A program made the translations under genes and the position numbers. Below, piece after piece: positions 1-10,684 of a DNA stretch of 64,000 nt. Origin of the DNA: Pollenia angustigena (lineage: Eukaryota; Arthropoda; Insecta; Diptera; Polleniidae). The stretch is from NCBI GenBank assembly GCA_930367215.1, contig OV884059.1:14408945-14472944 (forward strand), in the 5' to 3' direction. Numbering within the stretch: the stretch's first letter is position 1; every line of letters starts with the position of its first letter. The notes beneath the pieces are model-generated. The model made no database searches, was not told where the DNA came from, and was given only the letters and a program-made list of their open reading frames with translations.

Positions 1-2403
1 GAAAAAACCGTTACAAAAATTGGAAAATTTCGAACTCCCGGTGCCAACCATACATTTTAAAAAATCCACTAAAGTTAAATAAAAATTATTATTTCAAGCC
101 TCAAGGCATTATAACGTTCACGAAAATATTTTTTTAAGCTTCAGTTTTTACGTATTTAACACAAAATTATTTTTTTGAAAGTTCGCGATTTTGCAAGAGC
201 TGTTTTTTTCGAGGTTGTGACAACTTACTGAACATACATGAGTCAAATAAAGTCGGACTAAAGTGGTGAGCGGCGCAAAAGGTGGTGCTTGTATCAAGAA
301 ATATTTTTAAAGTCTCAGGTACAAGTTTAAGCAAAAATCGTTGAACAAAGTTCTGATTTTTTTTGGTTGGTTCCTAGTGGAACCAGTAGGCTTTTAAGGG
401 CTAAGAAACATACCATTATGTATACATTTTATTAAAGCTTATTTAGTTTTGAGTTAAGCCAACTTTCATTTAATAATAATAATAATAATAATCGAATAAA
501 AAATAAAAAATTTATTAAGGTTTTTCAAAAGTGAAAAATTTAGCTTTTACAAATATTGATCAATAGACCGACTCAACCTCCAAACAAAAAAAATTATGCC
601 AGTCTCCCCGTAAAATGAAAGATATGTCAATAAAGTTTCTAAAACAGGAAATATTTTTATTTATTTCTGCCACGCCCCCAAATACAGCCCTTTTGTTTTT
701 TTATATATACCGCTGCCATTTAAAGTCTGATCTCATCAAATTGCATATCGCTGTTCATGGTTTGACAGTGGCTTCATTTGTAATCCGACTTTAAAGTTTT
801 GGCGCCACTTATGCCATCTCAGATCCTCACCCCAAATTTTTTTGTTTTGTAAGCATTTTATGTCAATTGTAATTTTTTTGAAAAACACACAAACTGTGTG
901 CATTAATGAAAACTTAATGACAAACCATACATACCTTAAGGAGAGTGTATATAAGAAATAAATTGCTTATAATTTTAAAACTTTTTAGAACATTATTTCA
1001 TTCATAAAAATTTAATTGATTATAATTTCAGAAAGAAAAGGACATTGTGAAACTTCCCTTTTAGTATATTTTGAATTTAAAGTTTACTTTAGAATAGTGA
1101 AGGGTATATTAAAATTCTGCATTACCAAGTGGAATGCACTCAAGTAATAAATAAATGTCAAAATATCAAACGGCAAAATTAAAACAAAACAAGGTGCCAA
1201 AGTGTTAACTGCTGAAAAACGTATTAATAATTCGACTAGTGAGTACCGAAAAAATAGTTTTGCCACCATTACACCTCAAATTGGGATACAGGAAGCAGTT
1301 CGTGAAACGCCTGGATACTTTTGGATTTTACACTAAAACTCTGTTTTTCTAAAGCTAAGATCCCACTATCGGCGCACTGTTTAAAAAATAAAAATCGGAT
1401 GATAATCACATGAGTAACGAGTTCATAAGTACTCGAACCTACCCGAAAATGGTTTTTTCAGAATAACTCCGAAATTTGAGAGTGTTTCCGAACTTTTAAA
1501 AATTGACTTATGATCTACTCAGTAAGGTCTATAACCTCCACTGGGTCGCTTTTCAAGTATGCAAAAAAGTGCTCATTTGTAGCACCGTGTAATCCATGTT
1601 GCTCAACAGTTTTCACAAATTTGAACAGAGTACTCGGCTTTATAAAATATAAACTAGGGGCAAATTTCAGAAATTAATAGACGCTTAAGATTGGGTGCAA
1701 AACCTCCGTAACACGGCGCTGTGAATTAAGTGTTACTTCAGACTTTGTCAAGTGAAGTTTGTTAGTGGATAAAACTATTTGAGCTGTGTTATTTAAGAAC
1801 AATATGTATATGTATTTGGTGAAAGTAAAAACCAAGTGTGTGTGATTAATTTTAAAGAACTTAAGGTTTGTTATAAAAAATATAAACAAAAGCGTTTTAA
1901 AAAGTTAGAAATATACAATATTGTTTAATTTGATCTATTGATATTATGATTGCTTCGTTATTTAAAATTGAAAATGAAAGAAATATGTTTTAAATATCAG
2001 AAAAATGCTTCAAAATATTAAACATGTACTGCAAGAAGAGTGTTCATAGAAGTGCCGCTGCTAGCAAATTTTTGCGAATTTCTGCTAGTTTAGCAATTTT
2101 TACCGTACTTTTGCCAATCCTTATAATTTTAGGGACTTTTTATAAATTTAAAGGCTTTTTTGAAATAGTATTAAAAATTTTCGGGAATTTTCTCCACTTT
2201 TGCAAAATTTTTTTTTTTTTTTGTTATTATCCCACATTTTGTTTATTTTACCCATTTAGCGATTTCAAATAAATTTTAGTGTTTGTTAAAAAGTTTGCAA
2301 TTATTCGCGAATTTTAGCCTTGTTCGCGATAGCAGCGATTATTTCTTGTGATTCTTTACAGCTTTCACGATTTAGCTGCGATTATCTGTCCCTGTCCCAA
2401 TTT
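1..2403. other. No gene recognised; AT-rich unique sequence
   Basis: Reading frames here are short and interrupted on both strands, with no protein motif, splice-like structure or RNA fold that I can support. The stretch holds a TAA microsatellite at 471-492 and several T or A runs. The only notable direct repeat is ATTCGTCGTTCGTC, which occurs at about 2404 and again at about 2691, bracketing a foldback element. Confidence 0.6.
471..492. repeat. (TAA)n microsatellite
   Basis: About seven uninterrupted TAA units in otherwise AT-rich sequence. It is an ordinary simple repeat. Confidence 0.9.
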
Positions 2404-2507
2404 ATTCGTCGTTCGTCTGCGTAAGAAATAGAAATAAACCTATCGTAGAGTTCTTTACGCACAACGAATTTCGGTATACGCAATGATTGTGTGTATCTTC
2501 ATAGTCT

Positions 2508-2637
2508 GGGTACACACTATGAAATTTTTCTTTCAGAAAGTCTGAGTTTATAGGTGAGAGAGGAGAAAAGCATGTTCTCTTCCACTCTCACCAATAAACT
2601 CAGACTTTCTGAAAGAAAACTTTCATAGTGTGATCCC
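2508..2637. mobile_element. Foldback MITE with GGGTACACACTATG ends
   Basis: The two ends are inverted copies: the left begins GGGTACACACTATGAAA and the right, read in reverse complement, begins GGGATCACACTATGAAA. The arms continue through CTTTCAGAAAGTCTGAGTTTA on both sides, leaving only about 25-30 bp of loop, so the element is almost one hairpin. No reading frame is present and I could not define a target-site duplication. It is most simply a miniature inverted-repeat transposable element. Confidence 0.75.
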
Positions 2638-2717
2638 AACAATACATACCAATGTGTTCTATTTCTGACGACGAATATTCGTTGCGAATAATTCGTCGTT
2701 CGTCCCAGTTGTGTTTC

Positions 2718-3178
2718 TAGCATTAAATGTAATTGTACGAAAGAAAGAATTCTTCACACGCATTGGAAAAAGGCTATTGAACTTATAAAAATATAAAAAA
2801 CACCTGAATAAACCTAATGACTAAGGTCTAACAAGCACATATTTATATTAAATAGCTTTGAATATTGAAAAGAAACAACATAATTTTTCTTTTGTGCTAA
2901 AAAAAAACACATATTCAAAGAACACATTTGTTTTGGCACGAGGTGAAATAATAGGTCGCTATGACGGATTATTAAAAGCAAACATCTTTTATATATTTAG
3001 AGAATAATTAAGCTAAATTTCACCAACCGCATAGAAACTAGGTTTCCCTCAACAATAAATTCCAGTGCAGTTATTTGAGCAAAATGAAAATTGCCAATTT
3101 AGCACATCATAGAGAAATTATATTAATTATAAATTTTGTATTCACGGAAATAACTTTGACCAGCTTGTTTTGTTAAGA
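2718..3178 (+). repeat. 460-bp dispersed repeat, copy 1
   Basis: This block is nearly identical to 8467-8924. It starts at tagcattaaatgtaattg and ends at gaccagcttgttttgttaag. Differences are a few substitutions, a one-base change in an A run and a small indel near 3075. No coding capacity or terminal inverted repeat is visible, so the family is unknown. The second copy sits between two 98-bp direct repeats, which this copy lacks. Confidence 0.85.
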
Positions 3179-3548
3179 TCCTATCGTAGCAAGACCCTAA
3201 ATTCAGGAGGATACTTGTACAGGTTTCTGGTAAATTAAATACTAATTGCTTTTGCTTATTTTCAATAATTAGCACATATAATTTTAATATATCAGCAATA
3301 TCTGAAACGAATTTGAACCTCTCAATTTTTTGTGCGAAATAATTGTCCATGTGGTTGTTGTTATATGTTCGCACTTTTGCTTTTTCGCAAAGGTGAAATT
3401 TGTGGTGTGAACACCTTTTTTGGTTTGTTATGCTTTAGTTAAGTGTTATCTAGTATGTTCCCACAGTATAACTGTTTTATGCTCCACCACAATTAGTTGT
3501 CATTCCGTGTGAAACTTTTTTATTATTCGTCTCAGACCCCATACAGTA

Positions 3549-4430
3549 CACTGAAAGAAAAATGCTTCATATATTTAATGAATCATTTTCATAAAAAAGT
3601 TTTCCTTGGGTAAATGAAAATTTTCATTGTCTAAATGGAATTTCATAGGTTTGATGAAGTATTTTCGTTAAAATCGCTTCATTAGATTTCGTAATTACGT
3701 TAAAAATTTTCATTGGATATATGAAAACTTAAGGTTGTCCAAGTTAAACAAAAAATTTTAATTGGGAACTTAAAAAACAATATACAAACATAACTATATT
3801 CATAAATTAATACAAAATTATAGTTTCTTTAAAAAAATGTTTAATTGTTATTTAAAAAATGTATGCCATTAAATTTATGAAATCAAAAAATTTTTTTATA
3901 AAAGCAACATATTTCAATAATTGCCTTCATAAATTTAAATTTTCATTATGACAATAAAAATGTCATTATAGTAATGAAACAAAAACTTTCAATCCACTTT
4001 CAATCAACGTTGTTATTGTTATTATGGACAATTTAATCTCATATTTACGGTCTTAATTGAGAAAAAAAACATAGTTTTTTTATACAAAAACTACACTGCC
4101 CCGGTAGACTAGCTGGTAGTGAGCTAGTCTATCAGCACCGAGGTTACATGTTCGAATCCCACCAGAGACAGAAAAAAAAAATAAAATAAAGTAAAATAAA
4201 ATAAAATAAGAAAAAAGAAAAAAAATATATAAAAAAAAAAATTTTTACTTTATTGAAAGTATTCATCCAATGAATAATATTCATGGATCTAATGTAATGT
4301 TTCATTAAGTCCTTTTAATGAAACAGGTTTCATTGATCCAACGAAGCGCTGCATAGGTTCCTTTATAATGCAATTTTTCATGGGATTAATGTCAAAATTC
4401 GTTAGTATTGCGAAGAAAATTCTTTCAGTG
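3549..4430. mobile_element. TIR element with CACTGAAAGAA ends and TA duplication
   Basis: The left end is CACTGAAAGAAAAATGCTTC and the right end in reverse complement is CACTGAAAGAATTTTCTTC. TA flanks both sides (3547-3548 and 4431-4432). The interrupted host repeat has its uninterrupted counterpart near 45910-45930, which supports a 2-bp TA duplication as made by Tc1/mariner-type elements. The interior is rich in TTTCAT and ATGAAA words and carries a tRNA-derived SINE-like segment. No transposase frame is present, so it is non-autonomous. Confidence 0.8.
4098..4240 (+). repeat. tRNA-derived SINE-like segment with A-rich tail
   Basis: About 73 bp resemble a tRNA: GGTAGACTAGCTGG at 4103-4116 looks like a pol III A box and TGTTCGAATCCC at 4149-4160 is a good B box. 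They are followed by an A-rich tail made of AAAAT/AAAATA words to about 4240. Stem complementarity is poor (the T-stem does not pair well), so it is not a working tRNA. The tail and position inside a DNA transposon fit a SINE insertion; no clear target duplication was found. Confidence 0.6.
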
Positions 4431-5105
4431 TATATATATTCTGGCTCCTTGAGTAATTCTAAGCCATGTCCTACCGTCTTTTGAAAACACGCTCACTTTG
4501 GAAAAACTCAAAAGAAATAAACAAACTTCAAATTGATTGTAGTTATCCTAAGCAGTTTGGGATTTAAATCCAGCAAAATCGGTTCAGTAGGATCAGAGCT
4601 AAGACTCAAATGTGGAACCGCCACCTAAAAAAATGGATAATTTTGTTACAAAAACTAACATAAACGGTGGAACAATACACAGTAGTTCGTTTCTGTATTT
4701 CCCGCATCGTAAAATTTCTTACATGAAGTGTGAAACAAAAAATTCCATCGTTTCTCGATTTGTGAGAAAAAAGTGTTTCTGTATTTGAATGCGAAAACAG
4801 ACAACACAGATTCTGTTTTAACTGGAATATTTCCAGTAATTAAACCTGCGGCCACACGTTCAAGTTGTTCTTGATAGTCTTTTACATATACTGCTTGTCA
4901 AAATTTACATAAATTGAAAGCTGTGACGTAGGCTGCACTCAATTTGTAAGCAATTTACTTCGAAGATGTCAACAACAACAGAGACAAACGTGTACTCAGC
5001 TGTTAAAATTAAAGTAAATTGCCAAACAAATGGAAAGGTGAAATTGAAAGCCATCTCGTGGTCAATTTAAAAAGTGTGAGTGTGTTAGTAAAAAACTGAG
5101 AGTGT

Positions 5106-5366
5106 GGCTGTTTTCCTAAACGCCTGTTGCATTGTAGTAATACATGGTAACATGTTCTTAAATGCAACCATAAAAATTTTGACAATGCATTTAGTTCCGA
5201 AACGCAACTTTGTAGTTGTCACTGTGCAGAGAAAAGCAAATAAACCAGTTAAAATAATGTAGATGCAAACCATATTCTTATACAATACAAAGTAGGTAAA
5301 AATTTAAGTACACAATGCATCAAGACGGTACTGATACATTGTGAACACACGTTTAGGAAAACAGCC
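5106..5366. mobile_element. MITE with GGCTGTTTTCCTAAACG ends
   Basis: The 17-bp sequence GGCTGTTTTCCTAAACG is present at the left end and as its exact reverse complement at the right end. TGT flanks both sides (a possible 3-bp duplication). The interior has no reading frame of note and shows no similarity that I recognise. Confidence 0.65.
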
Positions 5367-5552
5367 TGTATTGCAAATTGAAAGGAATTGTAAGGCAAAA
5401 CTTGATCGTGTGGCACTGTTGGGATCTGACAGTTCTGAAATTGTACCCTCTCAATGGCAAAATTGTACCAAATTGACATAAATTGTACCATAATTTCACA
5501 AAAAAAAAAGCAAAAACAAAACAAGTCAGAAATTATAGACCGTCAAGCTCGA

Positions 5553-6180
5553 GCATTCGAGACTCTTCACCACATTATATACAGACAAATTTTCGAAAGT
5601 GAGACTCATAGGCAATCATAGACCCGCCAGAAAAAAATTATGAGGTTAAGATTTTTGTAAAAGTTCTTGTGTCGGCTTTTATAAAGATATCTTCATCTAT
5701 ATGTGATTTGTTGACCTTAAAGTGATTTTAAAAAGGGTTTTTATATGGGAACTATGGTTAAATTTTGACCCGCCAGCGCAATATTTTGGCTTGACAAAGT
5801 GGCTATCTTAAAAGTAATTGTCGTCAATTTATATATCAATACCAAAATTTATAAGGTAGTTGTTAAATAAGGACCGATTCCAATAAAAAATGGTAAGATG
5901 ATTTAGTTTTCAATAAAATAAGTCTGGTCAGGCACTAACACTATTCCGGAAAGAAGTTTGTATGGAGACATGTGAAATTAAAGACCGATTCTCACCGTTT
6001 TTAATAGGCTTTGTCCGTATGAATTGAAACCGGTGTTCGAAATTTCATCGAATAACCTTAAAAAGTGCGACCTGTACTTTACGCACAAGGTTACATGGAT
6101 AGACAACCAGCCAGCCAGCCGGACGGAGGGACATCGTTAAATCGACTCAGAAAGTATTATTTGGTAGTGTTACACACTTC
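5553..6180 (+). repeat. Degraded dispersed fly repeat with ggacggagggacatcg tract
   Basis: The stretch carries the hallmarks of a repeat class seen elsewhere in the window: wording such as atatgggaactatggtta, gacccgccag, a run of CAGC at 6108-6120, and ggacggagggacatcgtta followed by atcgactcagaaag. The related tract at 45850-45895 is in a better-preserved element. Boundaries are guesses. Confidence 0.45.
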
Positions 6181-6279
6181 AGCACAATCGCTCAGAAGAC
6201 CTTCTTACTTCAGGCCTTTTAAAAGGCCTACTTAAAAATTGTTTTGATTAAATTACTATTCTTATCTAACTGCTAAAGA

Positions 6280-6532
6280 ATGCCTCATAGAAGGCCTCGG
6301 CTCTTTGGTGTAAAAGATAAGATACACCTTCCACCCTCGCTTCTATGAGAAGGGAGTAGAGAAGGAGTAACATTTTTTGTACTGCAAAATAATTATTTTT
6401 TTGATCACGTGACGCGAGAGCGGAAAGCCTTCTTCGCAATGACAACGTGTGTAAAAAATATAAGAGTATGGAATGGAGCGAGCAGGCCTTGTATATCCAA
6501 AAGAAGGAGTACAGAGGCCTTCTAAAAGGCAT
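6280..6532. mobile_element. Possible MITE with ATGCCT..TAGAAGGCCTC ends
   Basis: The left end reads ATGCCTCATAGAAGGCCTC and the right end in reverse complement reads ATGCCTTTTAGAAGGCCTC. A separate perfect 18-bp palindrome, AGGCCTTTTAAAAGGCCT, lies just upstream at 6212-6229 and may be a remnant of the same family. No target duplication was defined. Confidence 0.5.
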
Positions 6533-6594
6533 CCGTACTGCTTCTTTTTCACACTGGGACCCTCTCCACTATTGTGGTGTGGGTATATATATTA

Positions 6595-6736
6595 CATAGC
6601 GTCTTCACCTGACAATTTTTTGTCATACCAAACGTCAAAGTCTATATAAAAAAAATTCGAAAATTTTTGTCAGCGTTTTTTTAATATGAAGTTTGACGTT
6701 TGGTATGACAAAAAATTGTCAGGTGAAGACGCTATG
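6595..6736. mobile_element. Foldback MITE, CATAGSGTC family, copy 1
   Basis: The arms CATAGCGTCTTCACCTGACA and the matching reverse complement run for about 50 bp with near-perfect pairing and a short AT-rich loop. TTA flanks both sides (6592-6594 and 6737-6739). A second copy in the opposite orientation is at 10018-10162. The TTA duplication suggests mobilisation by a PIF/Harbinger-type transposase, but none is present here. Confidence 0.85.
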
Positions 6737-7654
6737 TTAAGAAAAAGCAAACATTTGTATATTTCTCTTTTTTCTCAAAGAGAGACAAAAATGTAGACAC
6801 TTGGTTGACAGTGTCACCAGTGTTACCACCAGCAAGATTCAAAATTACACTTGAGATGAAGCAAAATTACCCGATTTAAATTAAATTACACCTGATATAA
6901 AATTTGAGTTTAATTTAATAAAAAGACATTTACAAAGAAGCAAAAACACAACAAACTCATTAAAACAAGATCAATATTAGTCAAACTGTTAATTTTATTT
7001 AAATTAGCAAAAATAACATTAGACTTAAAAAAAAATTAATAAAACATTAAATAAAACTGCTAAAATAATGAGTTTAACTTCCACATTTGGTTGATATATC
7101 TTGGGAAGGCTAAAAATGTTCATTGTCATAGCTTTATATTGGATGCTTTTTAGTCCCATAGAGCTTACGAAAAGCTAGCTGTCAAACGAACTGTCATACT
7201 ATTTTCACTTTTTGATTCATGCTTGAACAACGCCACTTTGAAAATCAGCCATTCATTTTCGCAACTTAAAGGTGACTTCATGATTTAAATGACGCAACTT
7301 TTTTTCACAAATTAAGGCGATGTGTTGATTTAGAGAAAATAAACTGTCAATTAGACCGGAAGGCCGTGCGATGTGACACTTATTGATTGTTTTCCGTAGG
7401 GCTGTGAAGTCAGTGGTTAGTGCTGATAAACCAGCAACAATCGGTGTCTTGGAGGTCAACATTGTTCATTTTATTCGAAAAAGGGAAACAAAATTGGACG
7501 TCTGCAATGCGTTTCGTCAAGGATAGGAGCGGTGTCCATTTGTTTTAAATCAGTTTCAAATCGAAATGCCGTGTATCAATCTGCGATTAAAATTAATTTT
7601 TTTTGTGTTGTCTACCATTTTAAGTTTCATGGTCCTAAAAAATACACTTTATAC

Positions 7655-8311
7655 TAGAGTTTGCTAAAAACCGTAAAAATGTGAAACCGCGGTTTCGGTT
7701 TTTAAATGTCTAAAACCGGCCGGTTTCGGTTCGGTTTTCGGTTTTGAAATATCAAAGTTAAACTTCATACACAAAAACATATTTTTTTCCAGGGTTTTTT
7801 TTTATATAATTATTAAGTATATTAGAACGAAACTTCATGTATTCCTCAATCAAAGGGGTTTTTACAAGAAAATGAGAAAAAAGTGTAAATTTAAACACCG
7901 TGGGCGTTGCAATTGGCCAAATTGGCCAGGCCTATCATATATGTACTTCAGTAAATAAAATCAAAATGAAATGTATCAAAAAGCATACACAATACAAGAA
8001 TTCTTTCTTTTCTGTTTTTTTCAAAGAATTATTCTATAGTAGTTTGTGCCACTCAAATTCGGTTTCTACTTAAGAGTTAAAAAGGTAACATTTGTTCTTC
8101 TTAGTACTTTTCTTTGAATTTTAAGATCTTTGAAATAACTTGTCATTGTTGCAGGCTGTTATTTATAACGTTTTTGTAAATAAAGTACAAGTATTATGTA
8201 TAATTTGCAATTTCTTCGAGCATAAAACCGAGGTTTTTTTTGTCGGTTTTCGGTTTTGAAGCACTTAAAACCGCGGTTTCGATTTCGGTTAAAACCGAAC
8301 AGCAATCCCTA
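7655..8311. mobile_element. Non-autonomous hAT-like element rich in AACCG/CGGTT words
   Basis: The ends are TAGAGTTTGC on the left and TAGGGATTGC on the right (reverse complement). The flanks are ctttatac (7647-7654) and ctttatag (8312-8319), an 8-bp duplication with one mismatch. Both subterminal regions are packed with aaaccgcggttt and cggttttcggtttt motifs in inverted orientation, which could be transposase-binding arrays. No coding region is present. Confidence 0.75.
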
Positions 8312-8362
8312 CTTTATAGGTACCTTATTAAGTAAACAAAATGCCTGCAGAGTTTTATACAA

Positions 8363-8460
8363 CTGTCCCTTTCGTAATTCAGTTTTACAACTGTAAAACG
8401 CCCATTATATTCTTTAAACTAAAGCATTAAATAGTAGCAAGATAGAAATAAAATTAATTA
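8363..8460 (+). repeat. 98-bp direct repeat, left copy
   Basis: This segment from ctgtccctttcgtaattc to aaaattaatta is repeated at 9013-9110 with one difference (ctaaagc versus cttaagc). The two copies bracket the second 460-bp repeat. They are too short and lack the TG..CA ends expected of LTRs. Confidence 0.85.
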
Positions 8461-8466
8461 ATTAAT

Positions 8467-8924
8467 TAGCATTAAATGTAATTGTACGAAAGAAAGAATT
8501 CTTCACACGCATTGGAAAAAGGCTATTGAACTTATAAAAATATAAAAAACACCTGAATAAACCTAATGACTAAGGTCTAACAAGCACATATTTATATTAA
8601 ATAGCTTTGAATATTGAAAAGAAACAACATAATTTTTCTTTTGTGCTAAAAAAAAAACACATATTCAAAGAACACATTTGTTTTGGCACGAGGTGAAATA
8701 ATAGGTCGCTATGACGGATTATTAAAAGCAAACATCTTTTACATATTTAGAGAATAATTAAGCTAAATTTCACCAACCGCATAGAAACTAGGTTTCCCTC
8801 AACAATAAATTCCAGTGCAGTTATGAAAAATGAAAATTGCCAATTTAGCACATCATAGAGAAATTATATTTATTATAAATTTTGTATTCACGGAAATAAC
8901 TTTGACCAGCTTGTTTTGTTAAGA
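8467..8924 (+). repeat. 460-bp dispersed repeat, copy 2
   Basis: Near-identical to 2718-3178. It lies between the 98-bp direct repeats together with about 90 bp of extra sequence (8925-9012, including ttcggacgatgatcacg). The close similarity of the two copies indicates a fairly recent duplication or gene conversion. Confidence 0.85.
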
Positions 8925-9012
8925 ACAAAAATGGTCACGCATGTTTTGACCCTGTGTTAAGAGCACCGTGAGGAAAGGTCTTCGGACGATGATCACGTTA
9001 AACCGGACAAAT

Positions 9013-9110
9013 CTGTCCCTTTCGTAATTCAGTTTTACAACTGTAAAACGCCCATTATATTCTTTAAACTTAAGCATTAAATAGTAGCAAGATAGAAATA
9101 AAATTAATTA
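9013..9110 (+). repeat. 98-bp direct repeat, right copy
   Basis: Partner of 8363-8460. Downstream sequence (tgtgttgcactattgg) differs from what follows the left copy. This could be read as a tandem duplication of the 98-bp block with the 460-bp repeat between, or as insertion of the 460-bp repeat between pre-existing copies. Confidence 0.85.
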
Positions 9111-10017
9111 TGTGTTGCACTATTGGAAACATATCTTCCCCCAGGCAAATTTTTAGTTTGAATAACTTTTTTCAATAAACTTCAGGTTCTAAATTACTAT
9201 GATAGGCATCTTTATCCGAAGCTAAGGGTCCATCTTGCGACATACATTACCAAACATTTGAAAATATATGTCTGTTTAATGCTTGAAGTCTTTTCTTAAA
9301 AAGAAACCGAGACTTTGGTTCAGAAGGCTGTGCATTTTTAGCAACAATATTTAAAAAGAAATAAATGTCATCGCTGAAATCGAACCTTGATTTCATTTGG
9401 GCATCTGAAGTAAAAATTTCAAACTACACCTGAATTACACCTTAGAGAAATTACCCACGCTCTACCCACGACCGTAAAAATTATACCAAATTCGGGTAAT
9501 TACCCACAAAGTGGCAACACTGCTTTTTACATCACTTCATATGAATTTCAACATGCAAAAACAAAATATCAAACGCCAACAACAAAACACTGAACAATGT
9601 CAATAACAGCAACAACAAACCAAAACTTTTTACACATTATCTGCTTCATTGAATAATATTATATACATACGTCCTGATTGTATTAAACGCAAGGCCAAAA
9701 ATTTCATTGAAAGCACCAACAAAGTCAAAAATATTTTATAATTTTGTTGTTGCGTTCTACAGAAAGTCATATACATGTATGTATGTAGCGCCAGGCGCAT
9801 TCAACTACAGGTGGTGTCGGAACTACAACAATCCAACAACAACAGAAACAACATACGTATTTATCGGATATAAGAAACTTACGAAATCCAGGAAAAAAGT
9901 TTCTTATAAGCGTTTCTTTCTTATATACAACTATTTTATATAAGAAACTTATTTCTTATATAAGTAGCTATGGCCGAAAGACTTTCATATTTTGGTTTTT
10001 TGTCTCTTTTTTTGTTA

Positions 10018-10162
10018 CATAGGGTCATCACCTGACAATTTTTTGTTATAATAAACGTCAAACTTCATATAAAAAAAAAAACGCTGACAAAAATTTTAAA
10101 GTTTTTTCGATATGGACTTTGACGTTTGGTATGACAAAAAATTGTCAGGTGAAGACCCCATG
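10018..10162. mobile_element. Foldback MITE, CATAGSGTC family, copy 2
   Basis: It begins CATAGGGTCATCACCTGACA and ends in the inverted counterpart, flanked by TTA at 10015-10017 and 10163-10165. Compared with the copy at 6595-6736 it lies in the opposite orientation: the loops match only after reverse-complementing. It is nested in the pogo-like element. Confidence 0.85.
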
Positions 10163-10370
10163 TTAACGTTTCTAACTTTTAAATAATTATTGTCTATGTC
10201 TTTTGAGTTTTTCACTATTTTAGGTAACGTTGAAAGTCCAATATTATATTTTTTGCAATTTCGCTTCTTTTTATACCGTTTTGTATTTCTTTTAAAATTT
10301 TAACTTTTGTTTTTATTGACAAAAAACACAAAGCTTTTCATGAGTACCAGCTCGCTCATCTAAAACTTAA

Positions 10371-10684
10371 GCTGGAGGTCCATAGCACGCGTTTTCGCCT
10401 CCACGCAGCGCATGCTTTTATAACCTTACTTGCGTTCTACGTTTCTAGTTACATGCAACGCTTTTTATGCAGCAGCAGCACAAGTAATAATAAAATTTAA
10501 TTTGTCAAAATCAGCTGATTTGTTTGAACGCTGCTTGTGACGCTTACAAAAGTGGAAAGTAAACTTACTTTTCGCCTCAAGGCATCTACGCTTTTGTGCA
10601 TGTAACTTACTAGGTATAACTACACAGATTCTACTTTTTTGACAGCTGTGTATGCTGCGAAAAAGCGTGGCGTGGATCTCCAGC
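10371..10684. mobile_element. TTAA-flanked MITE with GCTGGAGRTCCA ends, copy 1
   Basis: The left end is GCTGGAGGTCCATAGCACGC and the right end in reverse complement is GCTGGAGATCCACGCCACGC, with TTAA on both sides. A related copy is at 59739-59997, and both contain aaaatcagctgattt inside. TTAA duplication is the piggyBac signature, but the ends do not begin CCC, so the superfamily is open. Confidence 0.75.

Larger units (their letters stand above)
3477..4655 (-). mobile_element. Truncated copy of the ATTCGGC-hairpin fly repeat, split by a later insertion
   Basis: Read on the minus strand, 4431-4655 and 3477-3548 match 45654-46010: the Ggtggttccaca, ctactgaaccgattttgctg and gaattactcaagg segments, then cccataaagtg, then gtttcacacggaatgac, then the lagttgtggtgga end (read here as its complement). 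The TIR element at 3549-4430 interrupts it exactly inside the gggtctgag stretch. Only about 300 bp of the family is represented. Confidence 0.7.
6818..9522. mobile_element. Possible hAT-like element with CAGTGTTRCCAC ends
   Basis: The right end in reverse complement is CAGTGTTGCCAC and the left is CAGTGTTACCAC, a form common for hAT termini. Both ends are followed by segments containing ttaca and aattaccc words. I see no 8-bp duplication, so the pairing of the ends is uncertain. The right end abuts the first base of repeat unit A (9523), which means this insertion or a deletion tied to it defines the left edge of the triple array. Confidence 0.4.

Noticed and set aside
4098..4170. Functional tRNA gene on the plus strand
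   Set aside because: A and B box-like motifs are present, but the arms do not pair and an A-rich tail follows, so it is SINE-like.
8363..9110. Small LTR retrotransposon
   Set aside because: The 98-bp direct repeats are too short, lack TG..CA ends, and no primer-binding site or polypurine tract is seen.
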